From assembly GCA_035533275.1 (NCBI GenBank), contig DATLUD010000009.1:1-18364 (forward strand): a stretch of 18,364 bases of DNA, in the 5' to 3' direction. The DNA comes from SCRA01 sp035533275. GTDB lineage: Bacteria > Vulcanimicrobiota > Vulcanimicrobiia > Vulcanimicrobiales > SCRA01. A model generated the notes under the pieces. It had not been told where the DNA came from and did not search any database. It worked only from the letters and a program-made list of their open reading frames with translations. Both the position numbers and the translations under genes were made by a program. Within the stretch, counting starts at the first letter, position 1; every line of letters begins with the position of its first letter. Below, piece after piece: positions 7,647-15,005 of the stretch.

Positions 7647-8463
7647 CGCCGTAGGAGAACTCGCCGCGCCGGTTGGCGGCGAGGAGGGTGGAGATCCAGG
7701 CGTTTCCTCCGTCGGAGTCGATGACGCCGGCGGCCTTGGCGCACTCCACCGCGGAGCTCAGCATCAGCGCGTAGGCCGTCGCGAACGGCGCGCGGGTGGC
7801 CGACGCGGTGACGCGCACGTCGCAAAACCCGGCGCGCTCCAACAACGAGCGATGATGGCGTCCCGCCGAGCCGTTCGCCAGCGCGGCCGCGAAGGCCCCG
7901 ACGATAGCGGCGGTGAGCGCGGGATCGCCGCCCCGGATCTCGACGGTCTCCCAGTCCTGGTCCAGCAGCATGAGGTTGCCGCCGGGCTTGAGCACGCGGC
8001 GCAGCTCGCGGGCCGCCGCGTCGGGTGCGGGCAGGTGCTGGAAGAGCCGGTCGGCGCGGCAGACGTCGAAGGTCGCGTCCGGGAACGGCAACGCATCGGC
8101 CGAGGCCTGCAGCGCTTGCGCGTTGCTCGGAAGGCCGCGCTTGCGCGCCTCCGCGATCATGGCCCGGCTCGCGTCGACGCCCACCGCGCGCCCCAGGGGT
8201 CCAACCAGCTCGGCGATCGCGCGGAGGTCGTCGCCCGTGCCGCAGCCGGCGTCGAGCACGTGCATCCCGGGGGCGATCCCTTGATCCCGGTAGCCGGCGC
8301 GCTTGCGCTCGACCGAGATCCGGGTGCACAGATCCAGGTACGAGATCAGACCGGCCGCATCGGTCGCGTCGACATCAGCGAAACCGGCAACATAGAAGGG
8401 CACATGGGGGTTATCGGCAAGGAGGCGCCCGTGGCTTCGTCCGTGGAAGAGGGTTGGGCGCAT
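7543..8463 (-). CDS. SAM-dependent class I methyltransferase
   Basis: This is a class I methyltransferase of the UbiE/Methyltransf_11 type. SAM motif I is VLDAGCGTGDD at 69-79, an acidic motif II residue lies in GVDAS at 95-99, SADALPFPDATFDV at 121-134 is the motif III region, and RELRRVLKPGGNLMLLD at 152-168 is the post-motif strand. The substrate is not evident. The start is ATG at 8463; the nearest purine-rich site (GGAAGGG) is about 15 bases upstream, so the start is somewhat uncertain. The usual fold appears to end near residue 278 (GVTISVAHG). The remaining 28 or so residues are low-complexity Ser/Arg/Pro-rich and are encoded opposite the end of the Nudix gene, as if the original stop codon was lost and the frame ran on. 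Confidence 0.88.
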   Translation of the reverse strand: MRPTLFHGRSHGRLLADNPHVPFYVAGFADVDATDAAGLISYLDLCTRISVERKRAGYRDQGIAPGMHVLDAGCGTGDDLRAIAELVGPLGRAVGVDASRAMIAEARKRGLPSNAQALQASADALPFPDATFDVCRADRLFQHLPAPDAAARELRRVLKPGGNLMLLDQDWETVEIRGGDPALTAAIVGAFAAALANGSAGRHHRSLLERAGFCDVRVTASATRAPFATAYALMLSSAVECAKAAGVIDSDGGNAWISTLLAANRRGEFSYGVTISVAHGSTPARSASWHLGSRRASPSPTPRPRA

Positions 8464-8547
8464 CTGATCAGCGAATGAGCCCTTCCAAAGCGTGTTGATG
8501 CGGATGTCGTTGTATTTCCGTAAGACGCCTGGGATCGATTCGTCGAG

Positions 8548-8570
8548 CCGATGCGGTAATGTCCCATCGG
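8548..8570. other. Inverted repeat in the divergent 8464-8604 intergenic region
   Basis: CCGATG and CATCGG form six-base arms around an 11-base loop. They lie between the divergent methyltransferase and the 716-residue membrane-protein gene, and are followed on the plus strand by a T-rich run (8571-8585). It could be an operator or a weak attenuator-like stem ahead of the gene at 8605. The arms are short enough to occur by chance. Confidence 0.2.
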
Positions 8571-8604
8571 TTCTTGTGTTCTTTTCGGCCACGCCGGGTG
8601 TGGC

Positions 8605-10755
8605 GTGAGCAAGTCCGATCGTATCCCCGTCGATCTCTCCGGCATGCTCGTCGTCGATTCGGGGATTCGGGTCCCTCCCGAGATCGGGCCCGGGTCGGTG
8701 ACGTGCTTCTTGCGGAGCTGGCGATCGTCGTCGGGCGTCCGCTACCTCGGTGTTCGCGTGCTCAACAGCACCGAGAAAGCCGTGGCGTGCATTCCGGCTC
8801 TCGGCCACGGCGCGGTCCTCGACTCCGTCGCCCCGCATCGCGTTTACTGCGATCCCAACGGGGAGCAGACGTTCACAGTTCCGATGACGGGCCATGCGCG
8901 CATCGAGCGCGCCGCGGTGCTCGTCCAGGGTCCGGGCCTCGAGTGCGCGTTCGAGCTTCCGATCGAGAGCCCCAGACGCGATCAGGGAATGCCGCTGGGC
9001 GCCGTCGCGGTGGCCGTCTCCGTTGGCGTGCTCGGGTTCTTCGCATGGCAGAGCCTGCAGCAGCGCAAGCCGCACGAGAGCGCTGGCGACGTGCATCCGC
9101 CGCACGCCGAGCCCTCCGTCGAACCATCCGCCGAACCGGTGCCCGAGCCCGAAACCCAACCGGTGCCGGCCCAGGCCGAGGAGCCGGCGCCCATCGAGGC
9201 CGTCGAGCCCGCGCCACTCGTCGCCGTGTCGCCGGCGCCGGTTGTCGCCGAGGAGCCGCAGCCAACCGAGACTGCGGCGGAGGCATCACCCGCCGACGAC
9301 GACGAGCAGCCGGAGCCGCAAGCCGCCGCTGGTCCCCTGCCGCCTGTGGACGGCGCGCCACCGGACGGAGCGCTCGTGCCCCACCGCGGCGAGGCGGAGC
9401 CGATGGAGAGCGTGGCCCCCGCGCAGCCGCCCGTGCGCATGGCCAATGCCATCGTCGAGCATCCTCGCAGCTCCGCCGCCATCGTGCGCGACGGCGGCGC
9501 GGTGATCGCTTCCATCGAGCTGGTGGAGCGCAAGCTCCGGACCGCGGACTTCGAGATCAAAGTGGTCAACGATTCGCCCGAGCCGTTGCTCTGTTCCGCG
9601 ATGGCGGCCCGCGGCGGGCACCTGTCGGCGATCGATCCGGTGAGCTTCCGCATCGAGGCGGAGGCCGCGTCCGCCCTGCTCATCCAAGCGCCGTTGCGGT
9701 TCCTGGCGCCGTTCCAGCGCGTGCTCGTGCAGATGCGCAGCAACACCTTGAGCTACAGCGTCGAAGCCGCCGTCCCCAGAAGCCCGCTGGTGGTGCCGGT
9801 GGCGGTGGCGTTCGCCGTGCTGCTGCTGTGCCTCGCGCTGCTCACCGCCTTCCAGTCCCTGCGGCCGCGCGTCGTGGTCTTCGGCGTCCCCGGCGAGGTG
9901 GTGGCCGGTTCGCCGGTTCGCGTGGTGTACGACGTGCGAGGCCTCGGCGCGTTGAGCTACGACGTCGCGGCGGGCGCGCGCCACCTGGCTTCCGGCACGC
10001 TCGCCTCCGGAGCGGGGCAGTTCACGTTCCAGACGCTGCCCACGTCCGAGCAGTACCACGTCTCGCTCGCGTTGCGCGGCTCCCTCGGAGCCACCGACGA
10101 GGTGCGCGATCTGCGTGCCGTCCAGCGGCAGGTCGTCCAGCCGCCGTCGGCCTCGATCCAGGCGCTCGAGGTCGACGATGCCGTGGTCGCCTCGGGAGCG
10201 CCGATCGTGGCTCGTTACCTGGCCAACGCGCAACAGGGCGAGTTGCGGCTGCTCGATACCGCCCAGGTGCCGTGGGTCCGCGTTCCCTACGCGCCCTCCG
10301 GGATCGCCACGCTGCTCGCTCCGGTGGTGCATCGTCCCACGCCGTTCCGCCTCGAGCTGGAGGTCCGGCGCGGCGACTCGGTCGCTCGCGCCAGCGTGGG
10401 GCTGATGGTCGACCCGATAGCGCCCAAGCCGGCGCCCGCGGCCAAGGTGCCCGCGCGCGCCGCCGCGCCGGGCATTCTTGGGGCCGCGCAGCTCCTGAGC
10501 GTCGAGACCGCCGACGTGAAGAGCGGAGGCGTCGTGCGCATCCGGTTCCTCCAGCATCCGCCGCAATTGCATCTCGTCCTCGAGGACGCCAAGGGCGCAC
10601 CGGTCGCCGCGAAGGACGTTTCCCCCGCCGAGGCGACCGTCGCCTTCCCCGTGCCGGCCGTCGCAACGGACCAGACGTTCGTGATCGTCGCCAGCTTCCA
10701 GCGCGGAAGCGGCGAGCAGACCGTGTTGGAGCCGGTCACGGTGCATGCCCGATAG
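8605..10755 (+). CDS. Two-helix membrane protein with duplicated beta domain, P/E-rich linker and three Ig-like repeats; unknown function
   Basis: No family is recognised in this 716-residue protein. In order: a beta-type domain at about 20-122; a membrane helix at 131-150; a Pro/Glu/Ala-rich linker at about 155-275; a second beta-type domain at about 285-390; a second membrane helix at 394-416; and three tandem Ig-like repeats at about 421-507, 517-603 and 626-714. Each repeat opens with a similar strand (VVAGSPVRVVYDV, VVASGAPIVARYLA, VKSGGVVRIRFLQ). The two domain-plus-helix units look homologous: Cys62 and Cys330 both lie 43 residues before a VLVQ motif, and each helix ends in an aromatic-Q-S-L (WQSL, FQSL). 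There is no N-terminal signal peptide. GTG at 8605 is the chosen start, with a GGGTGTGG stretch just upstream; ATG at 8644 is possible. It overlaps the GT87 gene by 11 bases, so the two are translationally coupled and may work together at the envelope. Confidence 0.88.
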   Translation: MSKSDRIPVDLSGMLVVDSGIRVPPEIGPGSVTCFLRSWRSSSGVRYLGVRVLNSTEKAVACIPALGHGAVLDSVAPHRVYCDPNGEQTFTVPMTGHARIERAAVLVQGPGLECAFELPIESPRRDQGMPLGAVAVAVSVGVLGFFAWQSLQQRKPHESAGDVHPPHAEPSVEPSAEPVPEPETQPVPAQAEEPAPIEAVEPAPLVAVSPAPVVAEEPQPTETAAEASPADDDEQPEPQAAAGPLPPVDGAPPDGALVPHRGEAEPMESVAPAQPPVRMANAIVEHPRSSAAIVRDGGAVIASIELVERKLRTADFEIKVVNDSPEPLLCSAMAARGGHLSAIDPVSFRIEAEAASALLIQAPLRFLAPFQRVLVQMRSNTLSYSVEAAVPRSPLVVPVAVAFAVLLLCLALLTAFQSLRPRVVVFGVPGEVVAGSPVRVVYDVRGLGALSYDVAAGARHLASGTLASGAGQFTFQTLPTSEQYHVSLALRGSLGATDEVRDLRAVQRQVVQPPSASIQALEVDDAVVASGAPIVARYLANAQQGELRLLDTAQVPWVRVPYAPSGIATLLAPVVHRPTPFRLELEVRRGDSVARASVGLMVDPIAPKPAPAAKVPARAAAPGILGAAQLLSVETADVKSGGVVRIRFLQHPPQLHLVLEDAKGAPVAAKDVSPAEATVAFPVPAVATDQTFVIVASFQRGSGEQTVLEPVTVHAR

Positions 10756-12157
10756 CGCGCGGCGCGCCCTTGCGGTGGCCGCCGCCTCCCTGATTCTCGT
10801 GGCCACGCTGGCCGTCAAGGTCGAGCGCGTGGCCGCGCTGCACTCCGTCATGGGCGATTTCCGCGCATTCTACTGCTCCGCTCGCGTGATGATGGCCGGG
10901 GCGGATCCCTACGCCGCGCAGCCGCTGGCGCGCTGCGAGATGGAACCGGCGCCGCTGCCGCTCTTCACTGCCAAGCCTGACGTGGTGCTGCCCGCGCCGT
11001 TGCCCGGATATCTGATCGCCGCGTTTACGCCGTTCGCACTCCTCCCGTTCGCCGTGGCCTCGGCGGCGTGGGCTTTGCTCCTCTTGGCCGCCACGGCGGC
11101 GGCCATCTTCTTGTTGTGGAGGCTGCGCCTCGGCAGCCCCTTGACGCTGCTGGTGGCTCTGGCCATGCCCGTCTTCGCCATCTCCGTAGTGGCGGGGGAG
11201 ATCCCGCCCATCGCGCTCCTGGGCGTGGCGCTGGCCGCGTGGGGGGCGGACCGCAATCGCCCGGCGGCGGTGGGTCTGGGCATCCTGCTCGCGCTGGCGG
11301 AGCCCCAGCTGGGCCTGGCGTGCGCGCTGGCCGCACTTGCGCTCTCGCGACGCCTCGTCGTGCCGGTGCTGACGGCCTTGGGCGCGACGCTGGCGCTCTC
11401 GCTGCTCGCGCTGGGAGTCAAAGGCAACGTCGAGTACCTCGCCACCGTCCTGCCGCTCCATATCGCCGCCGAGCTCCCCAGCGTCCAGCAATACAGCTTG
11501 AGCTGGGTGCTGAACCGGCTGACCGTCCCCGCCGCGGCGGCCATCCTGCTGGGACGGCTCTCGTACGTGGCCATGCTGGGTCTGGGCATCTGGTTCGCGC
11601 GCTCGCGCACGGCCCGCGAGGCTCCCGGGGCGGCCATTCTTGCCGCGCCGGCATTCGCCGTGGTCGGCGGGCCCTTCGTCCATCTCGACCATATCGCCCT
11701 GGCGCTGCCGGCGGCGCTCTGGCTCTCGTCGCGCCGCGTGCCGGCCTCGATCCCTCAGCTGGTCGCGGTGATCGCGCTGGCCGTGCCGCTGCTCTTCGTC
11801 CTGACCGCGCCGACGATGATCCTGATGGTTCCGTTCGTGGCCGGCTGGATCGGCTCGGCGTCGGGGCGCGGCATGACGATGGGCCTTCGCGCGGCCGCGG
11901 CGGCAACCGTGGCGGTCGCGCTCGTCGCCTTCGTCATCGACAAGACGGGAACGGGCGTCCAACCCATGCTGACGCAGCCGGCGGTCGCCTCGCGCCTCGC
12001 GCAGGAGTCGTGGGGCGAGCTCATTCGTCGCACCAACGTGATGACCGCATGGAGCATCTGGCTCGTGAAGCTGCCGACGTGGTATGGCGTCGTGGTGACG
12101 GCCGCCTACTGCGTCCTCAGCAACTACCGGAGAGGACGAGCGGCGTCGTCGGGTTGA
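10745..12157 (+). CDS. GT87-family (DUF2029) integral membrane glycosyltransferase
   Basis: This is a polytopic GT-C-fold glycosyltransferase of 470 residues, with roughly ten hydrophobic helices. The family signature is at the first external loop: GDFRAFYCSARVMMAGADPY at 37-56, with Asp38 the likely catalytic or metal residue and the conserved DPY. GT87 members such as the mycobacterial PimE and its relatives transfer mannose from polyprenyl-phosphate-mannose on the outer side of the cytoplasmic membrane; the acceptor here is unknown. The ATG lies 11 bases inside the end of the preceding membrane-protein gene. The last 41 bases overlap the end of the convergent TadE-like gene. A role in glycosylating an envelope polymer or the pilus proteins next door is possible but only suggested by position. 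Confidence 0.85.
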   Translation: MPDSARRALAVAAASLILVATLAVKVERVAALHSVMGDFRAFYCSARVMMAGADPYAAQPLARCEMEPAPLPLFTAKPDVVLPAPLPGYLIAAFTPFALLPFAVASAAWALLLLAATAAAIFLLWRLRLGSPLTLLVALAMPVFAISVVAGEIPPIALLGVALAAWGADRNRPAAVGLGILLALAEPQLGLACALAALALSRRLVVPVLTALGATLALSLLALGVKGNVEYLATVLPLHIAAELPSVQQYSLSWVLNRLTVPAAAAILLGRLSYVAMLGLGIWFARSRTAREAPGAAILAAPAFAVVGGPFVHLDHIALALPAALWLSSRRVPASIPQLVAVIALAVPLLFVLTAPTMILMVPFVAGWIGSASGRGMTMGLRAAAAATVAVALVAFVIDKTGTGVQPMLTQPAVASRLAQESWGELIRRTNVMTAWSIWLVKLPTWYGVVVTAAYCVLSNYRRGRAASSG

Positions 12158-12803
12158 CGTCGGGGATCGGCGAGACCGTGGAGGGCAGACTTCCCGGCGT
12201 GGAGTTCTCGAGCGAGGCGGAGACCGCGTCGTCGAGCTCGGCGTAACACGTGAGCACGGTGCCGATGGCCGGGGCGTCGAGATAGTTCTGACTCGCGTCC
12301 ACGTGCTGCTGCGTGCCGCCGATGGCGCTCTGCAGCACCCCTTGCACGGGAGCCGCGGCCGTGATCGCGGACGACGTATGCGTGAAGACCTGCGGTTGCG
12401 GCAGCGCTCCCGCCATGGTCGCCGTACCCTGACTGCACGTGCCCGACGGCGTCCCCACCGGCTGCCAGAACGGGGCCGTGGCGGGGCCGGGGAATTGGCC
12501 GTTGTTCAGGAGAGCATCCGTGGACGGCGGCACGCACGTGAAGGCCGGCGGCGCGCTGACGCCCTCGAGGTTGTCGTAGAGCGCGTAGAGGCTGTACTGC
12601 TGGTAGGGGCTGCTCTGGTTCGAGATCAAGCCGCTGTAGCGCACCGCGATCTGCACGCGCTCGTTCACCACTCCGGTCTGCACGGCCCACATGATGCCGT
12701 ACAGCAACAGGAGGAAGAGCGGCAGCATGATGGCCGTCTCCGTCAGCGCTTGCCCGCGCTGCGCGTGCCGGGCCGGCGGCCGGACTCCCGCCGTCACTTG
12801 CAT
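12117..12803 (-). CDS. TadE-like pseudopilin (distal gene of minus arm)
   Basis: The 228-residue protein has a TadE-type class III prepilin leader: QRG cleaved before QALTETA, with Glu22 at position +5 of the mature protein, then a hydrophobic helix at about 24-42. The rest is a Ser/Thr/Pro-rich extracytoplasmic domain with several cysteines (near residues 90, 123, 185 and the last residue), compatible with disulfides in the periplasm. The ATG at 12803 is preferred over an upstream frame extension because it overlaps the TadG-like stop by 10 bases, matching the overlaps of the rest of the operon. TadE-type pseudopilins are processed by the prepilin peptidase and are needed for Flp pilus assembly. 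Its end overlaps the convergent GT87 gene by 41 bases. Confidence 0.85.
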   Translation of the reverse strand: MQVTAGVRPPARHAQRGQALTETAIMLPLFLLLLYGIMWAVQTGVVNERVQIAVRYSGLISNQSSPYQQYSLYALYDNLEGVSAPPAFTCVPPSTDALLNNGQFPGPATAPFWQPVGTPSGTCSQGTATMAGALPQPQVFTHTSSAITAAAPVQGVLQSAIGGTQQHVDASQNYLDAPAIGTVLTCYAELDDAVSASLENSTPGSLPSTVSPIPDVNPTTPLVLSGSC

Positions 12804-13825
12804 TGGAAGGAGACTCCCATCTGCAGCGTGCCGGCGAAGGGACGCACCGGAATCGAGCTCCACCATCCCAACGCCGTCAAGAGGCCTTCGTTCGTCGCGG
12901 AGTACGTGAAGCCGCCCACGCCGTCGGAGGTAGCCGGATTGCCGCCGTAGTCCACGCGATACCAGAGGTCGTTGTCCGAGAGCAAGGGCTGATTCGTTGG
13001 GCTCTCAGGATACTCGATGCCCTGGAACGGTTGATTCGTCTGCGGGTTGACGATCTTTCCGACGTACATGAACTCCTGCGTCGTCTGGATCGTCGTGGCG
13101 GCGGCCCGTCCGATGGCCGCGTACGTCGGCGCCGTGAACGAGAAGAACGACGGCAACAGCGAGGGAACCTTCGCGCAGGCTACCACCTCGATCTGCAGCG
13201 GGGAGAAGTTCTGGCTCATGTTCGGGTTGGCGGCGGTGCCGCCGCCCACGACGAAGTTGCAGCAATCCGCGTAGACATCCTCGAGGTACTGATCCACGCG
13301 CGGGGTCGCGGCGACGAGCGTGTAGTCGAAGGAGCAGTCGCCGCCGTTGGCCTGTCCGCAGTTCTGCTGGTACTGCTGCAGGGCCGTCTTGATGGCCGCC
13401 ACCTGATCGTCGAAGGTCGGAGCCGCGATCCGCTGGATCAGCAGGACGTCATTGGTATACCGCTGCACCGCGTCGACGTACTGCTGGCGGAGGTTAGCGT
13501 ACATCGCGCTGCAGCTCGTCGAGCCGGTCGCGGGGAGCTGAGCGCAGCCGCCCTCCCCGCGGAGGGTGAAGAGCATGCCTTGGAGGATGTACCGGATGCG
13601 GTATTCTTCCACGGCAGCGGCTTGGAGATCCGACTCCATCTCGTTCCATTGGGTCGCTTGGATGGAGAGGATTCCGCGTGCCGCGGCGTCGGCCGCGTTC
13701 TGCGAACGGATCTGCCAGCGCAGCATGTTGCCGTAACTGAGCGCGAACGCCAGGAGCAGCAGCACCGTGAGCGAGCCGAAGGCCCACACGGGAAGGGTCT
13801 GGCCGCGCTCTCCGTGGGCGCTCAT
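12794..13825 (-). CDS. TadG-like protein with Tad domain (PF13400 type) N-terminus
   Basis: The N-terminal 50 residues fit the putative Flp-assembly TadE/G-like domain: ERGQTLPVWAFGSLTVLLLL, a membrane helix at about 12-31, then GNMLRWQIRSQNAADAAAR at 32-50, matching the usual 'n..l.R.rlQnAADAAALA' pattern. The remaining 290 residues are predicted extracytoplasmic and include cysteine pairs, a CC at a 'DCCNF' site, and no recognised domain. Unlike its two TadE-like neighbours it has Val at the position equivalent to the +5 glutamate, so it may be anchored rather than processed like a pilin. The start ATG overlaps the upstream stop as TGATG, and the stop overlaps the next start, so it is translationally coupled on both sides. 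Confidence 0.82.
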   Translation of the reverse strand: MSAHGERGQTLPVWAFGSLTVLLLLAFALSYGNMLRWQIRSQNAADAAARGILSIQATQWNEMESDLQAAAVEEYRIRYILQGMLFTLRGEGGCAQLPATGSTSCSAMYANLRQQYVDAVQRYTNDVLLIQRIAAPTFDDQVAAIKTALQQYQQNCGQANGGDCSFDYTLVAATPRVDQYLEDVYADCCNFVVGGGTAANPNMSQNFSPLQIEVVACAKVPSLLPSFFSFTAPTYAAIGRAAATTIQTTQEFMYVGKIVNPQTNQPFQGIEYPESPTNQPLLSDNDLWYRVDYGGNPATSDGVGGFTYSATNEGLLTALGWWSSIPVRPFAGTLQMGVSFQCK

Positions 13826-14820
13826 CAGCCGCCCGCCTGTCCGGAAGAACAGCCGACCAGCGGATGGAGCGGATACTGCTGTCCCAGCATCGGACCCCAG
13901 CTGCTGCCCATGACGGGCATGACGTCCCACTGGTAGACGAGGTAGACGGATGCCGTCGTCAGCGGCTGGGAGGCGGTCTCGTTGTAGATGTTGTTGCTGG
14001 GGTTCTGCTTCCAGATCGCGTTGGCCGTGGCGTAATCCACGGGGAAGTCCGAGATGAGCTGGGCGTAGACGCGCTGATGGCAGCCCATGGCCTGAAAAAC
14101 TTGGCCCGGAGCCAGGCCGCTGGTGGTCAGGTCGTAGTTTCCGTCGATGGTGTCGGGGCCGTCCTTCAGATACTCGGCGAGCCCCAGCGAGCGCAATTGC
14201 TCGTACGAGCACTGGTCGCTCGACATCGATTGCGGTCCGCAATACATGATGAAGCCGAAGTTGAAGTAGTACGGCGGGACGTTCTGGTCGTCTTGGGTGA
14301 ACGGATTCTCCTGGGTGTTGTAGACCGTGGTCGAGTTGTAGGCGGCTCCTTGCGCGTCGTCGTCGTGGTTGCTGGTCATGTAGCGCCCTTCCACGTTGCC
14401 GGCGCTCAAGGAGACGGAGTTGCCCAGCACCGAGAGACCGTTGACGGTCATTTTGGCTTGGGTCTGGAGACGCTGTGGCCGGATGATCGCCGCGCCGCCG
14501 TAGCGGTTGGTGAGCTGACCCCACTGCGTGAAGTTGACCGGAACGTTCGTAAACGGCGGGCTGGCAGCCGTGAAGGTGATGCTGGTCACCGGGACGTTGG
14601 GGAAGAGTTGATCGATTTGGGAGAGCCCTCCGGGATCGGTCACCCCGAGCGCATAGTAGTGGCCGAAGTCGAAGGTGGCGGCATCGAGCTGCATCTGGAA
14701 GTAGCCCACGATCGCCAACTGCATCGCGCCCAGCAGGAGCAGGAGCGTGAAGCTGAGGGTGATCGCGGTCTCCGCGAGCGCGCTGCCCCGAACGAGATGG
14801 CGGGCCCGTTCTCCGCTCAC
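13825..14820 (-). CDS. TadE-like pseudopilin (proximal, 331 residues)
   Basis: A prepilin-type N-terminus is clear: HLVRG at 8-12 followed by SALAETAITLS, giving cleavage after Gly12 and Glu17 at +5, with a membrane helix at about 18-40. The long C-terminal part (about 290 residues) is Asn/Gln/Tyr-rich and has a few cysteines, which fits an exported structural subunit; TadE proteins are usually shorter (about 150-200), so this one has an enlarged extracytoplasmic domain. The start is a GTG at 14820 that overlaps the stop of the Flp pilin gene by four bases (GTGA). The mature protein would be a minor pilin or assembly factor of the Flp pilus whose secretin is encoded upstream. Confidence 0.85.
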   Translation of the reverse strand: MSGERARHLVRGSALAETAITLSFTLLLLLGAMQLAIVGYFQMQLDAATFDFGHYYALGVTDPGGLSQIDQLFPNVPVTSITFTAASPPFTNVPVNFTQWGQLTNRYGGAAIIRPQRLQTQAKMTVNGLSVLGNSVSLSAGNVEGRYMTSNHDDDAQGAAYNSTTVYNTQENPFTQDDQNVPPYYFNFGFIMYCGPQSMSSDQCSYEQLRSLGLAEYLKDGPDTIDGNYDLTTSGLAPGQVFQAMGCHQRVYAQLISDFPVDYATANAIWKQNPSNNIYNETASQPLTTASVYLVYQWDVMPVMGSSWGPMLGQQYPLHPLVGCSSGQAGG

Positions 14821-15005
14821 AACGGCGGGTTCTCCTGGAGGTTCTGAAAGCCGTTGTACGTGTTGGTCAACGTGGCGTTGGCCTGGGTGCCGACCGCGGC
14901 CATGGCCACGATCGACACGATGGCCAGGAGCGCGAGAACGAGCGCGTATTCCGGCAGCGCTGCGCCACCGTCGTCGGTGAAGATGGCGCGCAAGGCTTGG
15001 ATCAC
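14817..15005 (-). CDS. flp: Flp-type IVb major pilin (minus arm)
   Basis: This 62-residue prepilin has a leader ending in DDGG, cleavage after Gly14, and AALPEYALVLALLAIVSIV after it, with the Flp-defining Glu19-Tyr20 at mature positions 5 and 6 and a single hydrophobic helix to about 37. The short C-terminal tail is Asn/Thr/Gln-rich (TQANATLTNTYNGFQNLQE), a typical Flp ending. It starts with GTG at 15005, overlapping the secretin stop codon as GTGA. A pilin tied to the secretin by translational coupling would be made in modest amounts, so it could be a minor subunit, with the plus-arm pilins the major ones. It is polymerised into Flp/Tad pili used for attachment. Confidence 0.9.
   Translation of the reverse strand: MIQALRAIFTDDGGAALPEYALVLALLAIVSIVAMAAVGTQANATLTNTYNGFQNLQENPPL

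Noticed and set aside
8571..8590. Possible intrinsic terminator on the plus strand: inverted repeat followed by a T-rich run
   Set aside because: The stem is only six pairs, the T run is interrupted by G and C, and no plus-strand gene ends upstream to need it.
9070..9440. Simple-sequence or recombination repeat suggested by repeated GAGCCG/GCGCCG units
   Set aside because: These are the codons of the Pro/Glu/Ala-rich linker of the membrane protein; the units are irregular and not a DNA-level tandem repeat.
8559..10793. A 744-codon plus-strand open frame overlapping the 716-residue membrane-protein gene
   Set aside because: Its product is almost only Arg, Ala, Gly and Pro with no domain, as expected for an off-frame reading of GC-rich coding DNA; the frame starting at 8605 has helices, repeats and coupling to the next gene.
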